Source of the DNA: Cohaesibacter gelatinilyticus
GTDB lineage: Bacteria; Pseudomonadota; Alphaproteobacteria; Rhizobiales; Cohaesibacteraceae
Length of the DNA stretch: 64,000 nt
Direction: 5' to 3'
Assembly: GCF_900215605.1 (NCBI RefSeq)
Contig: NZ_OBEL01000001.1
Coordinates: forward strand, 1,860,001-1,924,000
A program made the translations under genes and the position numbers. The notes beneath the pieces are model-generated. The model was given only the letters and a program-made list of their open reading frames with translations, had not been told where the DNA came from and ran no database searches. Every line of letters begins with the position of its first letter. Positions within the stretch are counted from its first letter, which is position 1. Shown here in pieces: positions 9,567 to 18,563 of the stretch.

Positions 9567-10004
9567 TTACTGCGCCTCACCGCGCTCTATCTGCTCAACC
9601 GCATCAACCACAGCATCAAAGATCAAAAGACTGGAAGTATGACGAGCTGGATAGTCCTTGACTGGCTCAAGATATTTCAAATCTTCCCAATATCCTTGCG
9701 GTGCCGGACCACCTTCTTTCAACATGCAATGCATGATCGTGCGAATGTCCCGCAACTCGTCTCCACTTTGACCAATAACCTTGCGAGCCATGACACTGGC
9801 AGCGGCCTGCCCTAATGCACAAGCATTGACCTTGTGACCAAAATCCACAACCTTGCCGTCAATCATGATCAGATCCACATCAATCGTCGATCCACACAGC
9901 TTGCTATGCGCGCGCGCCGAAGCTTGCGGCGTTTCCAACCTTTCAAGTCTTTCTATATTGCCCGCAAATTCCAGAATTTTCTTGTTATAGATGGCATCCA
10001 ACAT
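9567..10004 (-). CDS. NifU/IscU-like iron-sulfur cluster scaffold protein
   Basis: A 145-residue IscU_N-fold protein. C37 (KLCGSTIDVD) and C62 (NACALGQAA) match the first two scaffold cysteines. At the place where IscU has its third cysteine (PVKIHCS) this protein has a Thr after the His (PARHTSSLL), so it is not a canonical IscU, although another Cys lies at residue 93. It may be a scaffold, carrier or degenerate relative. The gene is first in the run with yidD, and its 5' end faces folE across a 336-bp divergent region. Confidence 0.85.
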   Translation of the reverse strand: MLDAIYNKKILEFAGNIERLERLETPQASARAHSKLCGSTIDVDLIMIDGKVVDFGHKVNACALGQAAASVMARKVIGQSGDELRDIRTIMHCMLKEGGPAPQGYWEDLKYLEPVKDYPARHTSSLLIFDAVVDAVEQIERGEAQ

Positions 10005-10340
10005 AGAAATTACGCCTGTTTTGCTGTGTCTCGTTGATCCGGGACTATCAATCTTCCCTATAAACCCTATATGGGGAGACAGACAAGGATATCATAGCCT
10101 TTTCGATCAAAATTGGTTTTGGTCAAACTTGATAAAAATGAAACGTTATAACATTACTTTAGAATAACGCGTTTTTGCTACTGACAAACGGTTAAAAAAG
10201 TGCATGATGTCGCATCCCGACCATTCGACGAAGCAGGAATGCTTAAACTATGGTCGAGAGACCCATTTGGTGGAAATTTTGTGCGCCAGGAAGCGTAACA
10301 ACCGCAGCCAGCGGGAGAATGAAAGGAGCATTGCTCGGTC
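10005..10340. other. Divergent intergenic region between nifU-like gene and folE
   Basis: 336 bp without a gene. It must hold promoters for both directions. It is AT-rich in the middle (about 10100-10200), with a small palindrome GTTATAAC near 10144; I see no riboswitch or recognised operator. Confidence 0.5.
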
Positions 10341-10976
10341 ATGGATACTATTATCAAAACGGATACGTCTAGCCGGCCAGCTCAGGGACAGACAGTGACA
10401 GAACGAAAACGCCCTTCCCGGCAGGAAGCTGAAGCTGCCGTCCGTACTCTGATTGAATGGATTGGAGACAATCCCGATCGAGAAGGTCTGCTCGACACAC
10501 CTGCCCGCTTTGTCAAAGCTTACGAAGAAGTTTACCGTGGCTATCGGGAAGATCCGGTTGAACCACTCAAGCGTACCTTCAAGGAAGTCAATGGTTACAA
10601 GGACATGGTCCTGTTGCGCGATGTGGAATTCTTCTCTGCTTGTGAGCATCATATGGTGCCATTCGTCGGTAAGGCCCATATTGCCTATTACCCGTCTGAC
10701 GGGGTTGTTGGCCTGTCCAAGCTCGCACGGGTTATCGATACCTATGCCCGTCGTCTGCAGACACAGGAAACCATGACTGCTCAGATCATCGAAGTGATCG
10801 AAAAGACCCTGAATCCTCGCGGCATCGCATTGATGATCGAGGCAGAACATATGTGCATGTCCATGCGTGGCGTTCAGAAAAAGGGCGTCTCTACCGTCAC
10901 CACGACTTTTACCGGCGTGTTTGAAGATGATATGGCCAAACAAGACCGGTTCATGACCTTGGTGGGTGTGCGCTAA
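10341..10976 (+). CDS. folE: GTP cyclohydrolase I
   Basis: A 211-residue type IA enzyme that converts GTP to 7,8-dihydroneopterin triphosphate, the first step of folate synthesis. The zinc and active-site residues appear in [13 protein letters not shown] and [25 protein letters not shown] and [16 protein letters not shown] are also diagnostic. A purine-rich AAGGAG at about 10323 lies 12 bases before ATG, a slightly long spacing. It is followed 70 bp later by hisI on the same strand. Confidence 0.96.
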   Translation: MDTIIKTDTSSRPAQGQTVTERKRPSRQEAEAAVRTLIEWIGDNPDREGLLDTPARFVKAYEEVYRGYREDPVEPLKRTFKEVNGYKDMVLLRDVEFFSACEHHMVPFVGKAHIAYYPSDGVVGLSKLARVIDTYARRLQTQETMTAQIIEVIEKTLNPRGIALMIEAEHMCMSMRGVQKKGVSTVTTTFTGVFEDDMAKQDRFMTLVGVR

Positions 10977-11046
10977 GCACCCCACCCTCACCTACCTCTA
11001 CTCCCTCATATTCATTGGCCCTCATCAAGAGCCCAAAGGCAGAATC

Positions 11047-11499
11047 ATGTGCGCACCTTTCGATCCTCAAGCTGACAAAAGCAAAGATGAAATCGAACTG
11101 GGTACTCATTTCCTGCCAAAGTTTGATTCTGATGGGTTGATCCCCGCTATCGTCACCGATATCGATAGTGGTGATGTGGTGATGTTCGCTTTCATGAATG
11201 AGAAAAGTCTTCGTCTCACATTGGAGACCAAGGAAGCCCACTATTGGAGCCGCTCCCGTCAGGAGCTTTGGCACAAAGGCGCAACAAGTGGCAATGTACA
11301 AGATGTGATCGAGTTGCGCACTGATTGTGATCAGGATGCTGTCTGGTTGAAAGTTCGTACACGTGGGGCAACTGCCAATTGCCATCAGGGCTTCAAATCC
11401 TGTTTTTACCGCGCCGCGGAGCTACAGGACGGTCAAACCAATTTGAGCTTCAAAGAAGAAAGCCCGCTCTTTGATCCTAAGGAAGTCTATAAAAAATAG
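11047..11499 (+). CDS. hisI: Phosphoribosyl-AMP cyclohydrolase
   Basis: A 150-residue histidine-biosynthesis enzyme that opens the purine ring of phosphoribosyl-AMP (third step). The conserved blocks are PAIVTDIDSGDVVMFAFMNE, YWSRSRQELWHKGATSGN, RTDCDQDAVW and NCHQGFKSCFYR, carrying the zinc-binding cysteines. I start at ATG 11047, which has AAAGG at 8 bases; the open frame upstream overlaps the folE end and has no family match. HisE is not fused, as is usual in Alphaproteobacteria. Confidence 0.95.
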   Translation: MCAPFDPQADKSKDEIELGTHFLPKFDSDGLIPAIVTDIDSGDVVMFAFMNEKSLRLTLETKEAHYWSRSRQELWHKGATSGNVQDVIELRTDCDQDAVWLKVRTRGATANCHQGFKSCFYRAAELQDGQTNLSFKEESPLFDPKEVYKK

Positions 11500-11623
11500 A
11501 GACTTACCCAGGATCCTCTCTTGGCATACAATTGTGTCTCACATCAAAGTGAGAAGAAATCAGCAATTGTTAATGGTTTAAGAAACCCGATCTCTTATCT
11601 TAATAGTAAGAAAGGAGATCATC

Positions 11624-12628
11624 ATGCTTACCCAAGTCTTTGATTATTTCTCCAATGGCTCCAAGCCGGAGAATGATCAGGCTATTCCAGATCAGGACCA
11701 GACAGTTCCTTGCTTACCCAAGGTAACCATCGGCCTCGCACTGGGTGGCGGAGCAGCCAAGGGATGGTCTCATATCGGAGTTCTTCATGCTCTGAAAGAA
11801 GCTGGTATCAAACCTGACATCATCACAGGAACATCCATTGGCGCTGTCGTCGGCGGCTGCTATGCAGCTGGTCACCTCGACAAACTCGAAGAATTCGCCA
11901 AAAGCCTGACACGAAGACGGTTATTGGGTCTTTTGGATGTCAACTTCTCAGGCAAAAGCCTCATCAATGGTTCGCGATTGATCAAGCTGCTTGAACGCTA
12001 TCTGGATAACACATCGATCGAGGGTTTGCCGATACCCTTCATGGCTGTTGCAACTGAATTGGCAACCGGCCACGAAATCTGGTTACGGCGTGGACATCTG
12101 GTCACAGCCATGCAGGCATCCTATGCCCTACCCGGAATTTTCAATCCGGTTACTGTCAATGGACGCTATCTGGTGGACGGCGCGTTGGTCAATCCGGTGC
12201 CGGTATCGCTGGCCCGCGCCATGGGAGCTCGCATAGTATTGGCAGTCAATTTGAGCGATGCATCCTTTGGTCGTGGCTCCATCATTCCTAATGTCGACGA
12301 CCCTCACGAGGTTATTCAACCATGTGAAGAAGATGACACAGTAAAAGCACAATCAGCAAACCTGCCGAGCTTCAAGTCCATCTTTTTTGGCAATGATACG
12401 ACCCCCGGAATTTCCTCTGTCATGTTTGATGCATATACCATCATTCAGGACAGGATCACCCGCTCTCGCCTTGCAGGCGATCCAGCGGATATCATGATCA
12501 GCCCAAGAGTGGATCAGATAGGTATGTTCGAATTCCATCGTGCCCGGGAAGCGATAGAAGCAGGCTATCTGGCAACACAAAAGGTCATCGAGGATTTCCG
12601 GGAAATTTCCCAGGATATGAAGGCTTGA
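11624..12628 (+). CDS. Patatin-like phospholipase (RssA-type)
   Basis: A 334-residue patatin domain protein. The oxyanion loop is GLALGGGAAKGW (about residues 38-49), the nucleophile elbow is GTSIG (about 67-71) and the catalytic dyad Asp is in VDGALVNPVP. No signal peptide is present, so it is a cytosolic serine lipase or acylhydrolase like RssA/YchK. The start is supported by AAAGGAG at 8 bases. It stands alone, with a hairpin (TCTCAC/GTGAGA at 11537-11554) in the gap before it. Confidence 0.9.
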   Translation: MLTQVFDYFSNGSKPENDQAIPDQDQTVPCLPKVTIGLALGGGAAKGWSHIGVLHALKEAGIKPDIITGTSIGAVVGGCYAAGHLDKLEEFAKSLTRRRLLGLLDVNFSGKSLINGSRLIKLLERYLDNTSIEGLPIPFMAVATELATGHEIWLRRGHLVTAMQASYALPGIFNPVTVNGRYLVDGALVNPVPVSLARAMGARIVLAVNLSDASFGRGSIIPNVDDPHEVIQPCEEDDTVKAQSANLPSFKSIFFGNDTTPGISSVMFDAYTIIQDRITRSRLAGDPADIMISPRVDQIGMFEFHRAREAIEAGYLATQKVIEDFREISQDMKA

Positions 12629-12760
12629 TTACCTATACCACCATAGCACAAATGTAGCATGTCCAAATACCACATGGACAACACCTCCTCATCATCACAC
12701 ACTTGGTAATGGAATGCCTGACACATCACATCACTAGCAGGCTTATGAAGGAGGACCATC

Positions 12761-13051
12761 ATGAACATGCGCACACTTTGTCTGGCCGTTCTGCTTATTC
12801 TTCCCGCCCCGGCCATGGCTCAATCCTGTTTCGATTTGTGGGTTGGCCGCAACACAATCTATGATAACAACGGCTATTGTTTCAAAAGTCGGCTGGGCCG
12901 AACTTATTTCGATAATGCGGATTGTTACACAAATAATGCCCGCTTGAGTAAAGCCGAACATCGACGTGTGGCAAGAATCAAGGCTCAGGAAAAACGGCGT
13001 GGATGCCGTATCAGGACAAATGTCTCCTACTACAATTCCCGATATTACTGA
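12761..13051 (+). CDS. YARHG domain-containing secreted protein
   Basis: A 96-residue protein with a signal peptide (cleavage after PAMA, about residue 20) and a short mature domain of YARHG type: CFDLWVGRNTIYDNNGYCF, then further cysteines at CYTNNARLS and RGCRI. Such domains are small extracellular or periplasmic modules with no known activity. The start is supported by GAAGGAGG shortly upstream. An intrinsic terminator follows at once. Confidence 0.8.
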   Translation: MNMRTLCLAVLLILPAPAMAQSCFDLWVGRNTIYDNNGYCFKSRLGRTYFDNADCYTNNARLSKAEHRRVARIKAQEKRRGCRIRTNVSYYNSRYY

Positions 13052-13071
13052 TCCATACAACTCAATATAGT

Positions 13072-13100
13072 AAAAAAGCAGGGTTTCAGCCCTGCTTTTA
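13072..13100. terminator. Bidirectional terminator
   Basis: AAAAGCAGGG and CCCTGCTTTT pair across a 6-base loop between the YARHG gene and the convergent CBS gene. Confidence 0.85.
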
Positions 13101-13138
13101 GTCTTCATGACTGGTCCGGAAAATCAGCGGAAACTTTT

Positions 13139-13567
13139 TTATCCTGCTGCGATATAGGCGCGCATATCAGCGGCCTCTTTCTCGGTCTGCTCGATACGGT
13201 GTTTGACCACATCACCAATCGATATGAGGCCAATCAGCTCGTCCCCTTCAAGAACAGGCATATGACGGAAACGGCCCGCTGTCATACGTTCCATCACAGA
13301 GACAACCGTCTCATTTTCAGCACAGCAAATCACATCTGCAGTCATATGAGCAGAAGCAGGCTGGCTCAGAACATCTCGACCTTCTTTGGCCAAGGCACGA
13401 ACGATATCGCGTTCAGAAAGGATACCGCACAACTTGCCTTCTTCGGCCAGCATGACAACACCAATTTTCTTCTCGCACAGCAAATCCACGATCTGGGATA
13501 TTGGAGTTTGTGGCGCAAGTGTAAATACATCCCGGCCCTTGCGATCAAGAATTGTTGCGACAGTCAT
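13139..13567 (-). CDS. Two-CBS-domain protein
   Basis: A 142-residue protein made of a CBS pair (about residues 1-60 and 70-135): GVVMLAEEGKLCGILSERD and RHMPVLEGDELIGLISIGD are the paired motifs, with the characteristic GxxSxxD adenosyl-binding ends. Stand-alone CBS pairs bind AMP, ATP or SAM and regulate partner enzymes; the partner here is unknown. The start has AAAGGAGG just upstream (CCTCCTTT on the plus strand). The 282-bp gap behind it to the rhomboid gene holds nothing I recognise. Confidence 0.88.
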   Translation of the reverse strand: MTVATILDRKGRDVFTLAPQTPISQIVDLLCEKKIGVVMLAEEGKLCGILSERDIVRALAKEGRDVLSQPASAHMTADVICCAENETVVSVMERMTAGRFRHMPVLEGDELIGLISIGDVVKHRIEQTEKEAADMRAYIAAG

Positions 13568-13849
13568 CGGCGTCCTCCTTTGCTACTTCAGGAAGCCCTG
13601 AGCGGAACCTATGGTCGAGCTCAATCGCTTCCTCTTAACCAAGGCGCAATCGCAACCAATTGCAGGAGCGATCACTCCCTGATTGAAAGTCTGCGACGAT
13701 TTGGCACAGAAGACAATAGCGCAAAGCCAAACTTATGCGGATGCTGGCCAAAAGATGCAATCAAGATGAATAAGGAACCTAAAACAATCCCCAGACAGGC
13801 TAGTTGCCAAGAAAAAAGAGCAGAAAACAGCCACTCTGTCTCAAGGTTT

Positions 13850-14668
13850 CTACTTAATCACACGAATATGAGAATGATCCGCTTTCTTCTTTTTCGGTTC
13901 TTTGGGTTTTCTCGGCCCTTGTGAAAAAGAATCAAAATATGGAAATAGAAACAGACCAGCTGCAAATCCACCAAGATGCGCTTCCCAGGCAATGGAGGCA
14001 CCACCACCACCAATAGACAACAGCCCGAATATTAGATTAAGAGCCAACCACACAGCCAGAAAACTGACTGCTTGCCGATTATGGCGAAGTTGCTCCAAGG
14101 TCAGACATGGCTGCCTATGGGTAGATTGCAATGCTGTGGCCCAAGACCCATAGCCGCTAAAGGCAAAACGGGCAGAAGCTGACATGGCACCAGACAGGAC
14201 AGCAGAGACACCAACCAGTGGCGACATGCTGTCGGAGTGGAAGAAGAAATGCACCAAGGCGCCCGCAGCTGCAGTCACCACAAAAAATGCAGCAAACCGG
14301 CTGGTACCGATCCTTCGCAACACAACGGTAGCAAAGGCAGCCATCCAAACCAGATTGAGAATAAGATGCATCCAGCTGCCGTGCAGAAAGGCATAACTGA
14401 CAAAAGTCCAAATATCGCCAAATACTCCGCCGGGAAAGGAAAATCCGGTTGCTACAGCATCATTGAAACGTACGGGAATGAAGGCAAAAGTCAGCAATAT
14501 ATCAAAATCTTGCTTCTGAGAGAGCAGAAATTCCCGAACAACATGAATAGCAACCATCAGCCCACCCAAAAACAGAATTGGGGTAGGGAGATTGAACATG
14601 GGTTCACGATAGGGTTTTCCGTCCGGCATATTCCAGGATCCGCCGCCATTGCCACCAAAGCGCGCCAT
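13850..14668 (-). CDS. Rhomboid family intramembrane serine protease
   Basis: A 272-residue inner-membrane protease with six or more transmembrane helices. The nucleophile motif is GVSAVLSG and the catalytic His is in AWEAHLGGFAAGLF near the C-terminus; MHLILNLVWMAAF is the conserved helix 2 region. It would cleave within or next to membrane helices of other proteins. I start at ATG 14668, preceded by AAGGAG at 7 bases, giving MARFGGNGG; the frame is open to 14725 without a better site. The C-terminus is lysine-rich and cytosolic. Confidence 0.88.
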   Translation of the reverse strand: MARFGGNGGGSWNMPDGKPYREPMFNLPTPILFLGGLMVAIHVVREFLLSQKQDFDILLTFAFIPVRFNDAVATGFSFPGGVFGDIWTFVSYAFLHGSWMHLILNLVWMAAFATVVLRRIGTSRFAAFFVVTAAAGALVHFFFHSDSMSPLVGVSAVLSGAMSASARFAFSGYGSWATALQSTHRQPCLTLEQLRHNRQAVSFLAVWLALNLIFGLLSIGGGGASIAWEAHLGGFAAGLFLFPYFDSFSQGPRKPKEPKKKKADHSHIRVIK

Positions 14669-14790
14669 ACTCTCTCTCCTTATTGGGTTTTCACCCCTGA
14701 TCCGATTAATTCTGCCCATCATCACATATTGGAAGTAAAGAAACTTCCATCAAGAGCATGTGACGCAATGCATTCTTCTTCATCAATCAC

Positions 14791-14986
14791 ATGATGGTGA
14801 GAAAAGGGCAAAAAAAAGCCACCTGTTCAATCTCTTACGGATCAAATCAAGTGGCTGACGCCTCCCGAATTCCGTCGGGAAAGTTTTGAAGAGCCGCGAC
14901 GCTTGATCAATTTGGAGTCCGATGCAAACGTCGAGGAAACTGTTAAGGCTTTGTTTACACGCCCAATATCATCCAGACAAGTCTAA
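14791..14986 (+). pseudogene. Small frameshifted gene (about 64 residues), function unknown
   Basis: Between rhomboid and the PAS gene a reading frame runs from 14801 to the TAA at 14984-14986 with coding-like composition (DQIKWLTPPEFRRESFEEP, then INLESDANVEETVKALF). It has no start codon. An ATG ATG at 14791-14796 lies in another frame and ends early after 32 residues. The two frames meet exactly at a run of eight A (14810-14817); deleting one A joins them into one protein. It is therefore a frameshifted small gene, a programmed slippage site, or a sequencing error. No strong ribosome binding site is visible and I do not recognise the family. Confidence 0.4.
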
Positions 14987-15229
14987 AGCAATATTAAGGT
15001 TAACCCCTGCGCTTGCGATCTTATCATGGAACAAATTCACCTCATTATTTCAAACGCTTATTCAAAATCCACAGAAAGCAGAAGGTTAACAACAAAAGAC
15101 AATTGCCAATTTCGTCGCAAATCTCACTTGGCATGAAGCATGCAATCTCTAAAGCCAAAACGGAGATACAGGCCTTCATTGTCTCAATCTGAAACATCAG
15201 CCGAGACAAATTGCGAAAAGAGACCGACA

Positions 15230-15868
15230 ATGAAACATCAGGTGACCCGAGAACTCTATACCTACTGGGATGGTTTGCGTGGCGGACGCACCGCTCCTGA
15301 GCGCAGCGATATTGACCCGGCAGAAATTCACGCGATCCTGGGTGATACCTTCATACTGGAATATAATGACGAAGACAGCCAAACCTTCCGTTTGGCCGGA
15401 ACACGTCTATGTGGTTCTTTTTGTCGGGAACTAAAGGGCCGTAACTTCCTTGGTCTATGGAAAAAAGAAGATCTTGCCAGCATCAAGATCCTGCTCACTG
15501 CAGTGGCTGATGATGAAGCTGCAGCGGTAATCGGGTTTGAAGGCAAAACAGAGCGTGATCAAACGTTGGAGTTTGAAACAATCCTGCTTCCATTGCGCCA
15601 CTATGGCCAACCAAAGACCCGAATCCTGGGAGCAGCCAGCCCTCTGGACATGCCTTACTGGATTGGTATTTGGCCATTACAAGAACTGAGCGTCAAATCA
15701 CTCCGCCTGATCTGGCCGGACGAGCGCCCTTCTTTCATGCGCAATCCCAACCAAGCAGAACCTGCCAAACAAAATATCATGCCGACCGGAACCCTGCCCT
15801 CAGTGGCTGCGAGGCCGCAAAAAAGAGTTGGTCATCTTATGGTTTTTGACGGCGGCAAGGCAAACTGA
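15230..15868 (+). CDS. PAS domain-containing regulatory protein (PAS_5 type)
   Basis: A 212-residue protein of the alphaproteobacterial PAS_5 group: it begins with LYTYWDGLRGGRTAPERSD and DIDPAEI, followed by FILEYNDEDSQTFRLAGTRLCG and LPLRHYGQPKTRILGA. Members bind unknown ligands and lack an output domain; some act as transcription-coupled or cell-envelope regulators. The frame is open to 15140, but I start at ATG 15230 with AAGAGA before it and because the family starts here. The 561 bp upstream hold only the small frameshifted gene above and no other feature that I see. Confidence 0.78.
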   Translation: MKHQVTRELYTYWDGLRGGRTAPERSDIDPAEIHAILGDTFILEYNDEDSQTFRLAGTRLCGSFCRELKGRNFLGLWKKEDLASIKILLTAVADDEAAAVIGFEGKTERDQTLEFETILLPLRHYGQPKTRILGAASPLDMPYWIGIWPLQELSVKSLRLIWPDERPSFMRNPNQAEPAKQNIMPTGTLPSVAARPQKRVGHLMVFDGGKAN

Positions 15869-16004
15869 TCATTGACAACCAAGAAAGACTTGAACTGAAG
15901 CGAGAAGTATCTGTTGGCAAAAGGCTTTGTTAACCATAGGGGGGCTAGGATGAAGCCATTATTGCCCGTCTTGCCAACAGTTTTTCCGGGAATACAGTTC
16001 AGAC

Positions 16005-16613
16005 ATGTCAGCGGTATTGCAAAACTCAGTCATGCCCCGAGTAACCGAACGTCGGCGCCACTCGCGCGTTCAGGTCAATTTACTCGGTCGTTTCATGCTG
16101 GAAAATAAAAAAGAATATCCCTGCCAAGTCATCAATATGTCTCCAGGTGGCCTGGCCATGATCGCTCCGGTTCGTGGCGAAATTGGCGAGCGCATCATTG
16201 CATATATAGATCACATTGGTCGTATTGAAGGAAAAATCGTACGCAAAATTGAGGGCGGCTTTGCTGTTGCGCTCGATGCGACCTTGCGCAAACGAGATAA
16301 ACTTGCGTCCCAGCTCACTTGGCTGGCAAACCGACATATCCTCAATCTTCCCGAAGACCGCCGCCACGAGCGTCGTACGCCAAAGAACCCAATCACCAAA
16401 CTCGTTATGGATGATGGGTCTGAGCATATGTGCCGTGTTCTGGATCTGTCTCTGTCTGGTGCAGCCTTGAAAACCAAGGTTCGTCCTGCCATTGGAAAGC
16501 GTATCACAATCGGGAAAATCCAAGCGCAGGTCGTTCGACATCTTGAAGATGGTTTGGCAATTGAATTTGCTGCTCTTCAGGAAGACGAAAACCTCGACAA
16601 CAATCTGATCTGA
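16005..16613 (+). CDS. Double PilZ domain protein
   Basis: A 202-residue protein with two PilZ domains. The first has ERRRHSRVQV and, about 30 residues on, NMSPGG; the second has DRRHERRTPK and then DLSLSGAAL. The R-x3-R plus D/N-x-S-x2-G pattern is the cyclic-di-GMP binding signature; the second copy keeps both elements. It likely senses c-di-GMP in the cytoplasm and links to motility or surface polysaccharide control; no partner is encoded nearby. ATG 16032 (MPRVTERRRH) is an alternative start. Confidence 0.9.
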   Translation: MSAVLQNSVMPRVTERRRHSRVQVNLLGRFMLENKKEYPCQVINMSPGGLAMIAPVRGEIGERIIAYIDHIGRIEGKIVRKIEGGFAVALDATLRKRDKLASQLTWLANRHILNLPEDRRHERRTPKNPITKLVMDDGSEHMCRVLDLSLSGAALKTKVRPAIGKRITIGKIQAQVVRHLEDGLAIEFAALQEDENLDNNLI

Positions 16614-16648
16614 TTTCCAATCGAATCTACCCAATTGACTTTCTAACA

Positions 16649-16670
16649 TGAGGGCACCCCACTGCCCTCA
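16649..16670 (+). terminator. Hairpin after the PilZ gene
   Basis: TGAGGGCA and TGCCCTCA form a perfect 8-bp stem over a 6-base loop, 36 bases after the PilZ stop codon. There is no U-run, so termination is uncertain. Confidence 0.5.
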
Positions 16671-17248
16671 ATAGGCCTGCTCGTGGTCATCTCACAACCT
16701 GAAACATTACGATGAGATCAGAAAAACTGTTTTCCCCCATAGCTTGACGAGCAAATCCCCAAACTAAAACAAGAAAAAATCAATTTTTTTCATCTTTTTT
16801 CCGCAGCATTTTCAGCCATCATTCTTCATAATTTTCTGGAAGATGCCACCAGCAAGCCAATTTCAAGCGTCTGCTCGCCGAAGTTTCTGCAAGTTTTTTA
16901 CTCACTTCACCAGGCCTTTTGCGTCGTTACTTGAGCAATAGGAGCAGGCCTCTCATTCTATTTCATATCATCCGAGCAGCCAAACTCTGGCAGAAATCAG
17001 CCACTCTCTCACATTTGCTCAAACTTTAACGAAATTTGACTCTCATTCGATTCAAATCAATATCCAATGAAAAGAAAATTTGAATATAAGTATAATATGT
17101 TTTTATTTAAATATAAATAAAATAAAAGATAAATAATATCAAATATTTCTGATATTTATCATTCAATTCAACTAAAAACAACCTGCCGATATTTGAATAA
17201 ACTCAATCGAATACTTCTATAAATCTCCCTACAACACGGGAGACGGAC
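16671..17248. other. Non-coding AT-rich region
   Basis: 578 bp without a supportable gene. The part from about 17040 to 17220 is extremely AT-rich, with long runs of A/T and TATAAT-like boxes, and directly precedes the cysteine peptidase gene, whose promoter it likely contains. I see no RNA gene in it. Confidence 0.6.
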
Positions 17249-17857
17249 ATGAAAACCACAATAAAAAAGATTACACTGGCTTTAAGCATTATCATAAGTG
17301 CAACGAGCTTTTCCGGAACTGCGACGGCACGGGGTTACGCCGAATTCATGCAGATCGGACAGAAAACATCAGCACCAATTGGTCATGTAAATTTTTGCCG
17401 GAATAATCCAGCTGAATGCGGCACCACTTATAGTCAGGACCGTGCCATCAAGCTAACCAAAGACAATTGGTCTCAGCTGATCAACATCAATGGCCATGTG
17501 AATCAGACCATTCGTCCTGTCACAGATCAGGAACAATATCGCACGGAAGAATATTGGACCTATCCAGGATCTGCAGGTGATTGTGAAGATTACGCACTTC
17601 TGAAGCGCCGCATTTTGATCAATGCTGGCTGGCCTGAAACCGCACTATTGTTGACCGTGGTAAAACAAACCAATGGCGGAGGTCACGCTGTCCTGACTGT
17701 TCGCACAGATCGTGGTGATCTGATCCTGGATAACCAGGATCCTCGAATCTTGCCGTGGAACAAAACCCCGTATCGCTACATCAAACGTCAGGCATCTCTC
17801 AATCCTTCCAGTTGGACAAGCATCAAGGATAACCGCACCACCATAGCCCTACGTTAA
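17249..17857 (+). CDS. Transglutaminase-like cysteine peptidase (BTLCP family)
   Basis: A 202-residue exported protein with a signal peptide (about 1-28, ending TATARG). The catalytic triad of the bacterial transglutaminase-like group is visible: Cys in SAGDCEDYALLKRR, His in GGGHAVLTVRTD and Asp in LILDNQDPRI. These proteins are periplasmic cysteine proteases, best known from LapG, which cleaves a surface adhesin; no LapD-like partner is here. GGGAGACGGAC precedes ATG. A tandem-hairpin region lies after it. Confidence 0.85.
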   Translation: MKTTIKKITLALSIIISATSFSGTATARGYAEFMQIGQKTSAPIGHVNFCRNNPAECGTTYSQDRAIKLTKDNWSQLININGHVNQTIRPVTDQEQYRTEEYWTYPGSAGDCEDYALLKRRILINAGWPETALLLTVVKQTNGGGHAVLTVRTDRGDLILDNQDPRILPWNKTPYRYIKRQASLNPSSWTSIKDNRTTIALR

Positions 17858-17895
17858 ACCTCTCTCCTAAAGCACAGCTCGCTTTAAGGAATTGG

Positions 17896-17983
17896 CCTGA
17901 CATGTCCCACAACCCGTCCGTTATTGTCAGGTCATAGGGCCAGTCGTCCCCACGACTGGCCCGCTCCCTTTCCCTTTAGGGAG
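17896..17983. terminator. Three tandem palindromes, terminator region
   Basis: Between convergent genes lie CCTGACA/TGTCAGG (17896-17902 and 17925-17931), a perfect 11-bp stem GGGCCAGTCGT/ACGACTGGCCC with a CCCC loop (17937-17962), and CTCCCT/AGGGAG (17964-17983). The middle hairpin is very strong. Confidence 0.65.
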
Positions 17984-17985
17984 AA

Positions 17986-18525
17986 TCAGTCCCCACTTGA
18001 AATTTCAACAAGACCTTTGGCATAACGTTGCCAATTTTCGACATAGTGTACAGCGGATGCCGTCAACCCTTTGATGGCATCATTGTCCAATTCCCGCACC
18101 ACTTTGCCAGGCATTCCCATAACCAGCGAGTTATCAGGAATAACCTTTCCTTCCGGTATCAAGGCTTTCGCTCCAATCAAGCAATTTTTGCCGATTTTCG
18201 CACCATTCAAAATAACCGCACCCATACCGATAAGGCTGTTATCACCAATCTCGCAACCATGCAGGATGACATTGTGCCCTATCGTGCAATCTTGCCCGAT
18301 TGTGAGCGGAAACCCCATATCGGTATGCAGGGTACTACCTTCCTGAATATTGCTGCGTTTTCCTACATGTAGAACTTCATTGTCACCGCGTAACACAGCT
18401 CCAAACCAGACACTGGCATCTTCTTCCAACACCACCTTGCCAATCAGGCTCGCATTAGGAGCCACCCAGCATCGTCCATCTCCCGCCAGTTTTGGCTTTT
18501 CATCATCAAGTTGAAACAAAGGCAC
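17986..18525 (-). CDS. Gamma-carbonic anhydrase family protein
   Basis: A 179-residue left-handed beta-helix protein of the gamma-CA/PaaY/CaiE group. Hexapeptide repeats run through most of the sequence (for example [19 protein letters not shown]). The His residues of the metal site appear in [15 protein letters not shown]. It probably binds zinc or iron in a trimer; real carbonic anhydrase activity is not certain, as relatives include ferripyochelin-binding and CoA-thioesterase-linked proteins. No operon partner. Confidence 0.9.
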   Translation of the reverse strand: MPLFQLDDEKPKLAGDGRCWVAPNASLIGKVVLEEDASVWFGAVLRGDNEVLHVGKRSNIQEGSTLHTDMGFPLTIGQDCTIGHNVILHGCEIGDNSLIGMGAVILNGAKIGKNCLIGAKALIPEGKVIPDNSLVMGMPGKVVRELDNDAIKGLTASAVHYVENWQRYAKGLVEISSGD

Positions 18526-18563
18526 CGTGCGCCCCCCTCTTTTGTATCACAAGATCTTAAGGT

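Noticed and set aside
13613-13638. GGAACC followed 16 bases later by CGCT, an EcfG-like promoter
   Set aside because: It points into the antisense side of the rhomboid gene with no plus-strand gene behind it, and the -10 box is imperfect.
14864-14879. Hairpin CCCGA/TCGGG, possible terminator
   Set aside because: Lies within the small coding-like frame, has no T-run and is explained by codon sequence.
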